Source: Hyalella azteca (Eukaryota; Arthropoda; Malacostraca; Amphipoda; Hyalellidae). From it: a DNA stretch of 64,000 nucleotides. The notes beneath the pieces are model-generated. The model was not told where the DNA came from. It searched no databases and saw only the letters and a list, made by a program, of their open reading frames with translations. Positions 1 through 12,069 of this stretch are shown here, piece after piece (position 1 is the first letter of the stretch; each line of letters opens with the position of its first letter). Location: assembly GCF_000764305.2 (NCBI RefSeq), contig NW_025942253.1:62001-126000 (forward strand), read 5' to 3'. The position numbers and the translations under genes are program-made.

Positions 1-1088
1 AATAAGGAAATCAAATCGACGTGAAATTATAAAAATTAAATTATTTTTGTTTTCGAAGAGGAACTAATGAGACCTATACGATTCTAGGATAATAGAAATT
101 TTGACTATTAGTCCCATCATAGGACCAAAAAGTATTCAGATGAGACAAACTACAGAATTTCATAAAAACTAAGCTTCGCTTATGATATGTAACGAGCGTT
201 AATTAAATTCGAGCATAGGTGTTATAACAGGTGGCGTTTAACATATGCTGTGCAGGAATGACAGTATTTACACTTTAGTTTCAACATTGTTAAAAGAACT
301 GGTTTATACGATAGAATGTGGGGGATAACATGCAAAGCCAAATGAAATATGCTTTTTGCAAGGATGGTCGATCAGATTGAAATTAGTTGAATTCATAGTT
401 GCGGCTAAAAATCGAGTTAAAAAATGCCGAAGAAACAGAATTTCAACCCTGATGCATTATTGCATATATTCTCAATGTGTGATAAATATAACTGACAAGT
501 ACATGTAACCTTCAAAATATAGCAAAGAAATATTGGTTGCATTAGTGCTCACTTGCACTGATTGTAATTCCTTAATATTAACAAGATGATATTAAAGTGC
601 AGCTTAATTTATATTTCAAGGTTTAAATAAATGATCACATACTTCATTAGTTGTGAAACGAGCTAGGACCGTAATTGGCTTTCTGATCAAATTATGTAAT
701 GTACAAGGCGAATGAACAATGATTTAATATCTATGAAAATATGAAAAAATCATCAGAAGAATATTTAGGAAAAAAAAAATCAGATCATTTAGCGTGTCGC
801 TAAAAAATTTTTTAAAGAAAAGAGTCGCTAAAAGAAAAAAGATATTAAAAGATTTTCGTTTAAACAAAACACACGACCGCTGCTTGCTGTCATTACAAGG
901 GCGATGGAAAATTGAGTGGGACCGGAAGTAGGTTACCGGAAGATCATATCAAGACTTTTTGCATTTATCAAAAATCCACTGTAAATTCAACTGATTTTCA
1001 GACGCGCTCATCCACTGGATGAGTATAAGAACCGATCCATCATTAATTCTAATCAACACATCTTAGTAAAGAAGGGATAACTAGGGCT

Positions 1089-1240
1089 AATAATTATTGA
1101 GATTAATTACTAATAATTTCTGAGATTACTTACTAATGATTACTGAAATTAATCACTGATAATTACTGAGATTATTTCCAAATAATTACTGAGATAAATT
1201 ATAAATAATTTATGAGATTAATTACTAATAATTACTGAGA
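1089..1240. repeat. degenerate AT-rich tandem repeat
   Basis: About seven imperfect copies of a 20-22 bp unit related to TAATTACTGAGATTAATTAC. It lies inside the unc-13 intron and just before a different 57-bp array. Confidence 0.75.
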
Positions 1241-1341
1241 GAAAATTACGATACGTCAGAGATAAGGCAGGTGTGCTAGAAAACTCGTAGCAGAAGGAAG
1301 GTATTACAAAGCAGGAGATTAGGTGAGGTATTTTATATAAA

Positions 1342-1509
1342 TGCTTACTAAAGGAATTGGTGCAGTTTAACGGTATGTTAGATCTATTGAGGTATATTTG
1401 CTTACTATAGGAATTAGTGCAGTTTAACGGTATGTTAGATCTATTGAGGTATATTTGCTTACTAAAGGAATTAGTGCAGTTTAGCGGTATGTTAGATCTA
1501 TTGAGGTAT
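1342..1509. repeat. 57-bp tandem repeat, three copies
   Basis: TGCTTACTAAAGGAATTAGT starts at 1342, 1399 and 1456, an exact 57-bp period. Because 57 is a multiple of three, the minus strand stays open and reads as a 19-residue repeat. This is an artefact of period length, not evidence of a gene. Confidence 0.9.
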
Positions 1510-4500
1510 TGAGGATTACTTAAAGAATAAATGCAACAACGGTAGGTTGTGCGATTTAATTCTTTCAAAGGTAGGTTGTGCGAGGACGGTTTATAAAGGC
1601 AATGGCAATGAACATAGTCAAGGATGTACGCTATAGTTCAAGAAACACTAGCAAACTAGAGATGAGAAAATTAGGGGCTATCAATAAGCTGTATTGTAGA
1701 TATTGTGATATTGTATTAGAACATTTGCTGCTCTAGAAGGAACTGCGCGATCAATATGAAACTGGTATTTCGTACTGTAAGTAATTCAGAGTCAAGTGCT
1801 ATATAGGAGTGCTATATAAGAGTGCAAAGTAATCCAGTGTAGTGTACAGTACGTAGACAGTGCAATGTGTACCCAGAGAAATGAGCGAAGCTTTGTCCAA
1901 ATAACGAAGCACTTATCGCACTTATGAAGTTAATCGTGGCTCAACTTTTTCGGGGAAAAAATCGTATCAGAGCTACATTTATCCGCTCCCTGTGATTATT
2001 AATTATTAATTATATTAATTATTAATTAGTGCTGTGAGTAAAAAAGTGCGTCACTATTTGGAAAAGATGACCCATTCCTTCTTCTGAGTGTAGAGTATAT
2101 ATAGACAGTGCAATGTAAAGACAGTGCAGCGAATAGACGGGAGGCACAGAGCAGACAGAGAACAAGAGACAGATGGCTCACCACAGCCTGCAGGTGACAG
2201 GTACCGCAGAGTTCAGAGACAGAGTTTTAGACGGTATAGATTGGCAGGAAACTGGCAGATTTTTCTATACGAGAGACAGAACTCTGGATTTCAGAGCTAG
2301 AATTAAAAGTGAAAATGAAAATTTCGGAAACTCTTCATCTACGAGTCTTGTCGTCGCCCAAAAAGGGAGAACAAATTAGTGGGTCAAATTGACTCACCCA
2401 CGGTCAGATTGATCCAATAAAACAACAAGAAATACGTGAATTTTCTTGAATGAAGTCAAATTGGAAAACAAATTTAAAGAAGTTGGCTCTAGCTGGGATA
2501 CGAGCAAGACTCAAAGATAGGAAGAATCAAGGGAAAATATACTTTACTTTTCAGTGTTATATGAACATCCTTGGTGAATTACTTTAATTACATGAGAAAA
2601 ATTGATAAGGAACAATACAGGTTAGCAGGAAACTACCACTCAAGAGTGGCTGATAATATTAAATAAAATGGCTGAGTCAATTGATTACATTCATGGGGAG
2701 CGATGGTAAGCGATGTAGTTGGATAACTAATCGAGGGCTTAATTAGTCACAGTACTAGAATTATATACAAGTTCTTCGAGTTCTATGACAAGTTGTGGGT
2801 ACAGATACAGAAAAATACTCGGTGTGAAATGCACTGAAATGCATTGAAAAATTATTCGCAGAGCCATCGTTGACAAGACGATCGACCACTTGATACGACT
2901 TGATAAAATTTTTCATCTATAGGGTACTGAAAGGGCTTCATTATATCGAAAACCCAGAGAGTGCAATCATAAATGAACGATTAGATGAAACGAGGCATCA
3001 AATAAATTACTTCAAGTAAGCTACAAAAACCTAAGCGCATCAAATTCTACTCGCGAACAGTGAAAATCTACACGAAAATCTGGCAATTTGACTTGAACTT
3101 TACTGAGAAAATACAAGTTTCATACTCAATAAATAGTAAATATGGGTGAATCTTGAAAACACTTGAAACGATTATCTTCAACACTGGGAATGATGAAGAT
3201 TGTGAATATCGTAACTTTAAGCGGCGGAATAGTCGTAATTCAGAAAAAACATGCATACTCGTATATGCTCGCGAATATTTCCTCAAGTTTCAATCGTGTC
3301 ATTGAGAACATTGAACTAGTGAGCGCCGTGGGCACTAGCATGACAAACTAACAGTAGTTATGAACGTAGTAAACGTATACGTACGTTACCTGTCGATAAT
3401 GCAATTGCGCGACTAATAATCGTGTAAAAACTTACTTCTTCCACGATTAGTAGCACCTATGTCAGAGGCTAGTATAACGCTAAATAGTGGCGTATAGTAT
3501 TTGAAAGTTGTACTGACCGCCACAATTATCCCACCACTATTGTCCCAGTGTACAAATACAGTGAGTGCAATTCCAACCAACTGGCCCGGTAACTATAGAG
3601 TTACCGCCAGTAGAGGTCGACAATTAAGGTACGCGTGTACACGCAAGGGCCGCCACTCGACGACATTCTGGTTCCTGATCTCGACAACCTCAACATAGGA
3701 GTGTCCATCGTTCGCTTCTTCAATATATAAATTCTCAAATCTCAAGAATTGGTAATTTTATAATTTTGAACTGTGAATTTTACTTGTTAAATAAAGCACA
3801 CCAGGATATAGAATAAGTTCTTACGGCGTGACAGCTTTATGGTATTTGATGTTGTACTTCACATCGAATATCTTCTGTGAAATTCTGTGCGTCATCCAAT
3901 CCTGTAATATCTTTAAGACAATGATTTGAACAGTAATTAATGTTTTGATTCTGTAAGTTCCAAAAAATTATTACCTTTATTGAATCTTTATGTTATTTGA
4001 AAACGTTTAGGAATTAATAAGTATTTTCATTTACAGAAAATTTTGCACACATGACTTACAAATTTGAAATTTATTTTTTTTTTTCGGATGAGCTACGATT
4101 GAAAATATTGCGGTTTTTCTTCAAGGTAAGCATTTAATACCAATATTTATTAACTAGTTCAAATCATTTCATATGACGGTAGACAAATGATCGTAACTTG
4201 GCAAGATATAAAATTATATCTCGAACGAACGGCCCAGTAATAAACCTACGGTGGTTGAACACCACATTAGATTAATTTCAATTTAACAGTCGGGCGCCTG
4301 GTATAAACTTCCCTATTTCTTGATCAGATTGTCCGGGTGGCTCCGTTATTCTTATCTTAATTTAGTGATGGGGATTATACGTCCCGAGTTCCAGGGTATT
4401 GTTGGGCAGAACTCATTACGCTTACTAAACTTGAGGTCGAACGTACGAGGCGTCGCTACATTAAGTGTCCACTGTGACTTTATTTCAAGATAATACTTCA

Positions 4501-4962
4501 TTTCAATGAAGTCAGACAAGTAGAAGTCTACACTATCCCATGCAATGTAGAAGTATTTACAGTAAAACGAGAGACCGAGGAAGATGAGTACACAAATGAA
4601 ATTTTGGAGCTAGAGTTTTCGGAAAGGAAATTTCTTTTCATAGAACCACAATGCAGAAAAAATTTTCATAAACTGTTCCAACATGACTAATATAGTACTT
4701 GAACAACGATAAACCAGTACGTGATGAGAAAAATATGTGCAAAGAAAAACATTAACAAGGAAGTCATTTAAATAAATAATCAGTAGTGGGGGCCATCTGA
4801 CTAACTGAACGATTGTGTGACGCAGAACATCAAATTGCGTGGTTCAATTTAGCCTGTGGCGGACGTTTGAGAAAATTTGTGGGAGATGAAATTTCATTGA
4901 AAGAACTCAATGAACAAGTAAAAGAACAAAGAAATAATTAATAAAATATCACTGTGACTCAC

Positions 4963-5037
4963 CAATTCTTCATCGTTGAGAGACGCTCGCGGCACCGCAG
5001 AGGGAAGGCCGGCATTGCGCTTCGTAGCTGCCATTGT
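4963..5037 (-). CDS. unc-13: unc-13 exon ending NDEEL, last visible exon
   Basis: A 75-nt, 25-codon exon: TMAATKRNAGLPSAVPRASL then NDEEL. The acceptor is CCCCTCAG|ACA and the donor is TTG|GTGAGT, both phase 0. It continues the pre-C1 linker without a break from ...LVSEL; the equivalent Munc13-1 stretch runs RKAGITSALASSTLNNEEL, immediately before the C1 (phorbol ester/DAG) domain. The next exon should start the C1 domain, and I find nothing like it between 1 and 4962, so it lies to the left of the window. The pyrimidine tract of the acceptor is the edge of a minisatellite. Confidence 0.93.
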
Positions 5038-5350
5038 CTGAGGGGTGAGATAAAGGGTAAGGGGTGAGATAAGGGTTTAGGGGTGAGATAAGGGTTTAGG
5101 GGTGAGAATAGGGGTTAGGGGTGAGTTAAATGGTAAGGGTGAGATAAGGGGTGAGATAAGGGGTGAGATAAGGGATGAGGGTTGAGATAAGAGATGAGGA
5201 TTGAGACAAGAGGTGAGGGTTGAGATATGGGGTGAGGGTTGAGATATGGGGTGAGGGTTGAGATAAGGGGTTCTACCCCTTATCTCAACTGCGATATCGA
5301 CGAAGGGGGTGATACTGCGATATCGATACACCCCTTAACTGCGATATCGA
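5038..5350. repeat. GGTGAGATAAGG minisatellite abutting an exon
   Basis: More than 15 imperfect units of 12-17 bp related to GGGGTGAGATAAGGG, fading into a TGCGATATCGA motif at 5288-5350. On the gene strand the array is C/T-rich (TTATCTCACCCCT). It runs right up to the CAG acceptor of the unc-13 exon at 5037, so it supplies the pyrimidine tract. Confidence 0.9.
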
Positions 5351-6148
5351 GATAAAGAGTGAGGCGTGAGAAAAGAGGTTATGGGTGAGATATGAAAAAA
5401 GATAATTAGAACGATTTGGAGTGATAAACGAAATCTTTTGATAAGAACGATGTTGGGTGAGATAGGGAACAAGATAATCAAGGAGCTGTGGGAAGTGTGA
5501 CCGATACATCGGTTGTTACCGGGCGTCATGAGATGGGTGGCCGGAGCAAGAGATGTGACTGTGATGGATATGATGAAAATGTACAAGTGAGCAGCGCTAA
5601 TAACTTGAGTAAAATGTTTCATCATAGATAAATGATCATGATCTTCTACATGGTTAATGAAATGAGGCTAGCTTGTGCTGGAAATGATTGCTACAGAGTA
5701 AAGTTTGTAGGTTCTGATTTATAATGAATTGCTTAGGTAATAATATGAAATATTGGGCTCGTTAAGACGGATTTTTTGAACGCACTACATGCTAGAAAGC
5801 AACACATTTAAGGTATATTAAATTTCAAGAGAAATTTCGTGCAAGAGCAACAGTGGAATGAGAATAGAAACACGTCTACACATTGCATTACGAACGAGGA
5901 AAGTAAATCTTAAATTTACATGACTTAATTAAGGGAAGAAACCACCGAGAAAAGCAGCAGTGAATTAAAAAATAAGAATAGAGTGATAAAAAAAGAGAAA
6001 ATTATGCACAGAAACAAATACGAGCATCTATGTTGCAGGGTCGTTAAGTGAGCGAATGCAAAATATGGGAGTTCCCAGGGTATTTAAATGCACTTTTGGT
6101 TGGTCGTTTACAGTGACTTTCATATCAGGACTCACTTCCGTGGGTTAA

Positions 6149-6516
6149 CACGTTGACTTCGATTGCTTCATCTTTTTCTATTATTGCATCTTTTGTACTA
6201 TTATGAAACAAGGCTGCCACAAGGTCTTCTTTTCCACACAAATTCCGCGATTTGTTTTTTTTAATTGCGCTGGCCGGCTAAAAATTATGATATGGGTAGT
6301 TCATAATTAAATTTAAAAACTAAAAAAAATAAATTTGACTTTTACACCGGAACCTATAAAAATACTAGTATATATTGAGTTATAGTTTTTTTTTGTCTTT
6401 TTTGTTCGCGGAGTTGGCCGTTTTTTAGGCCATCCGGCAACCCTGAATTATGTACCACTAAGTCCTGGAATAATACACCTCGTGGTACGCATATGTACCA
6501 CTTCGGAGTCAACGTG
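6149..6516. mobile_element. piggyBac-like MITE, copy A
   Basis: A 368-bp element flanked on both sides by TTAA (6145-6148 and 6517-6520). Terminal inverted repeats begin CACGTTGACT and end AGTCAACGTG. It has no coding capacity. A second copy of similar length and sequence is at 63051-63414. The TTAA target and the termini are those of piggyBac-type elements; the family assignment is inference from these two traits. Confidence 0.8.
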
Positions 6517-7204
6517 TTAAACTTGAGGAAAAATAAAAGGCTAAGGTAAGTAAGGTGGGTAAGGCACATTAATGTTAATGATGGCACATTAATGTCAATA
6601 CTAATTGATTATTCTAAATTACCATTATCATCAATGATATAATTATTTATATTAAACATTATTTTCGCAGATTATGGCAACATGAAGCGCAGGCATAAGA
6701 CAACATGCAAGAAGGGAACCGCCGTACAAACTATCAAATAAGAGCAAGAAGAGGCAAGCGAAAAAATTATCTTAGCAAAGGATTCAACAGTATTGCGAGC
6801 AGTGCTGTCTTGGGACCACACACATTCCAGTTTTAGAGAGAGCATTAAAGTTTTAAATCCGATTTTAATTTATAAGACAAAAATTTATTTCGAATATCTC
6901 GCATACTTTACACTGGCATAAAACTTTAATGTTAAGGCTAATATCTTCGTTGCGAGGTTTGACTTTCCTTCACTATTGTATCTTTTTAAAAGTAATGTAA
7001 CGAAATGTGTTCTGAATTCTGTCCTCAACGGAGCAATTTCACTGAATATACAATAGAACCGAAATATCGTATTCACAGTAATACTTTCAGGATCGGATTA
7101 CAACAGGATTTTCTTACTCTGGTTTTCGAGCACTATTCAAATTCTGTTTTGAACAATTCCAACGAGTCCCTGCATAATAAAATCTTGAGCTGCCTTAGCT
7201 AATG

Positions 7205-7690
7205 TCAAGGCTTGATTCATTGATAATTCTAACATTTCGCTGTACAAAATTCAATTCATTGATAATTTACCATTTCATACCTCAGAATAAAATTCGTTGA
7301 TAATTTTTACATTTGGAGCAACAGAACTCAATTCATTGATAATTTTAACATTTCATGCCACAATATTCGTGTCGTTGAGAACTCTGAAATTCCGTGTCAC
7401 AGAATTCAGTTCGTTGATAATTATACAATTTCGAGCCACAGAATTCATTTTGTTGGTAATTTTCAAATTTCGTACCATGTAATTCATTTTGTTGATAATT
7501 TTAATATTTTGTGCCACCGAATTCAATTCATGGATAATTTTCACATTGAGTGCCACAAAATTCAAATCGTCGACAACTCTGAAATTCCGTGTTACAGTAT
7601 TCACGTCAATGACGAATTCATCATGTCTTACCACAGAATTTAAGCCGTTTATAATTTCAATATTTGGTGCTAAATAATTCAAAAATGCAC
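7205..7690. repeat. 39-bp degenerate tandem array
   Basis: Roughly a dozen diverged units related to TTCRTTGATAATTTTAACAT followed by TTCGTGCCACAGAATTCA. The period is about 39 bp. Being divisible by three, it leaves long open frames on both strands with a 13-residue repeat; neither looks like a real protein. Confidence 0.85.
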
Positions 7691-10641
7691 AGTTCTGCGC
7701 ATAAATTTTTCACTAAAAAAGTAAAGCATTGATCGAAACAGCGTACAGTCTCATCGGTGCCATAGTGCGCTTTAGGCATAGAACTAAAATTCCGACTGAG
7801 GAAAAACCTTGCGAGGTTAATGCTAGGAAAACATTACGAATTTTTTTGGGGTTAACAATTATTAAAAATTCGTACACACTTCCTCGTATTTCTGAAGCAG
7901 TGCGTTACAGAAGGGAGATTGCTGTGTATTGTAAACGCTGCAAAATTGAAATGAGACCCAGAAGCGAACCGGCCCGAATGACAATAAATCGAGGTGATGG
8001 AAATATTGGTCCAGTTGGTTAGATTCAATGGTTTATAGCTCTGAACTTTTCAAATTTTTTGCTTTCAGAACCTTTGACAGCATTACTGACATTGAACCTA
8101 AGTGAGGAGAATAGCTGAAGGATATTTAATATGTTTGTAATTTTAGAGTTTATAAGTTCTATTTTATGTTAGATATTTTGGTAGTACAATGATCTATTTG
8201 CATGTGAGCTCTGAATTTTCGAGGGCAACGCATTTTCGTAACTAGTTTACCACTAGTAGTTCTTCATCAGATTTAAAATAGATTTTCACGACGGCAAAAA
8301 TTCCACATTGAAAAAGACAAGAATTAATTCGATAGTCAACTTTTGTTAAGAAATTTAATAAAAGGATATAATTATTGTAAAAATGTTCTTTTATCCTTGA
8401 CGAATGACTTATTATTATATTAAGATTTTTTAGAGTCAGATCAAGCAGAAGAGTTTTATCACCAGGATTGCGAACTGAGGTCGGGTATAGATCCTGCAGA
8501 GCAATTCAAAATTTAATAATAGCCACTCGGGATAACTGTGATTTCGAATCTAAGTGAGCAGGATAGAAATTTGGGATAACTGAGGTATCGAGCCTAGGTG
8601 AACAAGATAGCAATTCTGGATAGGTGCTATAAGTAAGCATGATAGCACTTCTCGGTAACTTCTATTTCACAGTTATACATCTATATCCCTCAACGCAGTA
8701 CCACGCACGCGCATATTCCGACGCGAATATGAACGTTTGGACAGGGATGCAGTATTGTCGCAAAATGGTTGTATGTAGGAATAAAATTGTCGCAATTTAT
8801 CGCGCTTGATCATCAATAAAAGTTTTTAGCGTCTTATTGAATAATGAAAATATATCGGTAAAAGCCATATTTAAGACGGAGTCTGTTTGTACACAACACA
8901 CAGAAATCGTATTTACGCCAAAGTGGTTTTGAATTATTAATTTGGTTCAAGAAATCCAATTAAATGTTTGTCAACGGCTACGCCACAGTAAAAACTACCA
9001 CAAAGGGAATAAACAATTAATTTTAACCAGTATTCATTTTCAAACCAAGTTTCAATGAGTCAAATCATCAGGAAACGCTTGCTACCAAAAACGCAGAATT
9101 TCGGTTTCCTACGTGCTGATCGAGGTCAGTCGAGATAAATGAAGTTGATCCCAAGGACGTTTAAAAATTTTCATTCAATTGAAAATTCTACAATTTTTGG
9201 TCCCAGATTGAAATATCTAGGCGATGATATCGTCTTCACCGAACACTAGCTAAAGTTCACTCAAGTCAGCCATAATTATAGTTTTACGCAATAAAAAAAA
9301 ATAATACAGTGCATTGATGTTATTACAGTGAAAAAGGCCTCAATTCCTAGATCTAGACCGGGATTAAAGTAATTGGAGATCGTTCGTGACATTGACAACC
9401 GGGACGTTTGTTTATGTATCCGCAGCAGGGACATCACGATAGGATTAGAACGTACTCGGAATACAGGATGAGCGAACTTTGATCGTGATTTCATTACGAT
9501 CTATTCTGCCTCGTAGTCCCCAAAGTAAATCACTCGAAAATGTTTTACCTGGTAATACTACAGAAAAAATTCATTCTAAAAACCTTTCATTTAGGTAACT
9601 GTCTGAGCGATCTTCAAGCTCCTCATTCGAGGAACAACATTAAAGCATTAATCATATTAAAATTAAAAAGAAAATGTAACTATACCCTCTTATACGAAAG
9701 AGGAAAGTTTGTACCTACCCATTGTGGTCGTTAGATTAAGTAGGATGGCCTTTGGCTCATGTCTCCTTTATACTCTGGGTTTGACTAGCAAATAATGTCG
9801 CGATATCCATTCTCAGTCAAAAGTTCTTGACTTAATTAGTATTTATATAAGTGGCTCATCAATTATATACATTTTGATACCAAATTTAAATAAATAAAAA
9901 CTCGCTACTTTCCTTGATCTTTATAGTCTGCATTTAAATAAATGAATAAATTTCCGTCGACACTTCGAATAAAAATTAATCGTGTTTTAAAGCCGTGCAT
10001 TGCTCATACGACATGATATACAAATCGCATATATCACCAACAAGACGCGTCATGATGATATGCTCTTAATACACTCGATATAAACCATCATAGATCTACC
10101 ACGAGTATCCAATGTCAAACGTTGTAAACAGTACCACAGTAGTTAATTAGTTAATTATTCGATTATACAATCATTTATTATTTACAATTCGATTATACAA
10201 TCGCTTCACAGATTATTATGGATTATAATAGCTGAACCGAGTTTCACACAATAGATACACAACATTAACAGACAAAGTATAGAGAGTTGCATGAATAAGC
10301 ATTAGAAAACATGCCAGTTTCGTCCCGTTGCAATGCAGAAGCTGAGACGTAAGAAGAGTGCGAGAGAAAAGATATTAACATGTAGACATTATGTCTAACA
10401 CAGACATTACACAGACAACACAGAATTTGAGATCATATTAGTGGATGCAAAGGAAAAATGTGCAGCAGTTTCCCTGGAATGGGAATGTTCTCCGAGTGGG
10501 AATGCTGAATCTCGGGGCGGATGATGTGGTGAATGATTGGGCAATTCGTGGAAGAAAAATTTGATAGCGTGAAATTTCTGAATACTTTTGCGATATCACT
10601 AATTTGCTATATATTAATGAACACCTATTTAGATTCTAATA

Positions 10642-10672
10642 GTTACTTCTGAACTTGGTGTTCAGAAGTAAC
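10642..10672. repeat. perfect hairpin, 13-bp arms
   Basis: GTTACTTCTGAAC at 10642-10654 is exactly reverse-complemented at 10660-10672, with a 5-nt loop. Confidence 0.9.
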
Positions 10673-10883
10673 TACGTTATCTGGTTTTCAGGTGACTTGA
10701 GAAGCCGTTGAGGTAGTTTCGAGTAGATAATTAATCAATCTTGATCCGAATAAAAGTTGTAGATGCTAAAACCTATGGAAATTAATATAAATGACCACTC
10801 AAAATACAAGCAAAGAAGTACCAGTGAGATGAACTTTTTAGGAATTTCTCAAACGTTACCTACAAACACTCATATTGGCTTAC

Positions 10884-10892
10884 CTTGAGCAC
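10884..10892 (-). CDS. unc-13: candidate 9-nt unc-13 microexon (Val-Leu-Lys)
   Basis: Nine bases, GTGCTCAAG, lie between a near-ideal acceptor (long CT tract ending TTGCTGCTGCAG) and a strong donor (AAG|GTAAGC) on the gene strand. The position is between the exon ending ...SEL (phase 0) and the exon starting TMAATK (phase 0). Inclusion would add exactly Val-Leu-Lys without changing frame. Munc13-1 has a few residues of different length at the same place, so the site tolerates insertion. This is inferred from splice signals only; such microexons are usually neuron-specific and optional. A chance pairing of two good sites cannot be excluded. Confidence 0.55.
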
Positions 10893-11001
10893 CTGCAGCA
10901 GCAAGAGGAGAAAAGAACAGAAGGATTAAACAGCGTATTTACATTGAAACATGATAAGCTAAAAAATATAACTCAGTACTCACTGCAGTGAGTGACAGAG
11001 A

Positions 11002-11100
11002 GCGCATTTTCTCGTCGACGGAAACTTAAGGTCACGGACGGACAGACAGACGGACATGGCGAGCACAATAGTGTATTTTTTCATAAATGAGAAAATGCGC
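11002..11100. mobile_element. GGAC-core palindromic repeat, copy 1
   Basis: Bounded by inverted ends GCGCATTTTCTC and GAGAAAATGCGC. The interior has TCGTCGACG and a short GGACAGAC-type microsatellite. Homology with the other copies continues outside the palindrome through ACTCAGTACTCACTGCAG. Other copies are at 43287-43417 (same orientation) and 61672-61789 (opposite). It is a non-autonomous dispersed repeat of unknown class. Confidence 0.8.
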
Positions 11101-11981
11101 TAAAAACAACGATATACGGCAAAATATTCAATCGGAAGCGTAATCATGAGTTGTTTCAGATGACCAACCATTGCAGAATAATTTTTTATGAATTACATGC
11201 ATTTGCCTTGAGAACCTGACATCGAATTTACTACAAATGTCCAGAAATCATAGTCAACTGAATTATTACTTCACACCATAAATAGGTGATTGTGTCTCCT
11301 AGTCGTCATGTCTCATTTAGCTTGACTTTTTTCAATTTATACCTAATCATGACAATTGCATCAAAAACATGTAAAGATCGTACTTTCACCCTCAATTTTG
11401 CAGTAATTTTGAGTAATATACCTTGATGTGATCTTCGAACGTTTGTTTCTAGGCTAAGCTTCACAGTGCTATTCTTATCAGGCTTCACTGCTCCAACTTC
11501 GAAAGTTATTTCACATCTAATTAGAATTCATTTAGAATATAAACCTCCGCGAATCAGCAAATCGATCAAGCCCTGAGATCGTCAAATCTGGATAAAAAGT
11601 CACGCTATGTCGATGAGCGCACAAGGCGTAAGTAAAATCACGTAAGATGGAATATATTGCAGTTCTGATTACAATTTGGTTCATTGGGTTTTCAAACGCA
11701 GTTCCAAATGTACATTTAAAACAGTCAAGTGTGACAAAATTTGGAAATCAGTCGTCTATTTGTTCAAAAGCTTCAAGTCTTTAACATTTTGCTCCCGGAT
11801 ACGTGGGCCGTATATAGTCAATGCTATTCGTTCTAAAGTCCTTTTAACGAAAGTTAGCATAAGGAAGCAAAGGGTCGAAGGTAAGCAAGAAGAATTAATT
11901 AACGCGACTAAAATTCCAGCATTAGATAAGGAATATAGTTAGAAATATAAGGTATACAAAAGACTGAGGAATATCACTGAC

Positions 11982-12069
11982 CAGCTCGGACACGAGGGGG
12001 ATGGACTTCCTCCTGGGTCGAATGTCGGGAGCGCTGTTGATGAAACTGTAGAAGGGGTTCTGCCCCGGC
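11982..12069 (-). CDS. unc-13: unc-13 exon, conserved pre-C1 linker (DIRPRRKSIPLVSEL)
   Basis: An 88-nt exon, one base plus 29 codons. It translates as PGQNPFYS, FINSAPDIRPRR and KSIPLVSEL. This closely matches the linker just before the C1 domain in UNC-13 proteins: mammalian Munc13-1 has IDSMPDIRKRKPIPLVSDL, and insect proteins have NPFYSNIDSMPDIRPRR followed by KSIPLVSEL (both recalled, not searched). The acceptor is TTACAG|G and the donor is CTG|GTCAGT, a slightly weak form. A second possible acceptor 10 nt further in (GGGGCAG|AAC) would start at NPFYS in phase 0 and could splice directly to the giant exon, skipping the 41-nt exon. This is the most diagnostic short stretch in the window. 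Confidence 0.93.

Larger units (their letters stand above)
1..4962. other. unc-13 intron (left edge)
   Basis: AT-rich non-coding sequence downstream of the last visible unc-13 exon. It holds two tandem arrays (listed separately). It also has a GC-richer block at about 4210-4470 with no recognisable coding or RNA structure, possibly a decayed transposon or LTR. Apart from these I see no gene. The C1-domain exon expected next was looked for on the minus strand and not found. Confidence 0.6.
5351..10883. other. unc-13 intron between microexon and pre-C1 exon
   Basis: Non-coding intron sequence. Beyond the MITE and tandem array listed separately, a perfect 13-bp hairpin stem is at 10642-10672. 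I see no further exon, RNA gene or intact transposon. Confidence 0.6.

Noticed and set aside
4210..4470. GC-richer block considered as a tRNA, rRNA or LTR
   Set aside because: No cloverleaf, no rRNA core sequence and no paired LTR could be seen; left unclassified.
7353..7682. 109-codon minus-strand frame with a 13-residue repeat
   Set aside because: Translation of the 39-bp degenerate array; the opposite strand is open as well.
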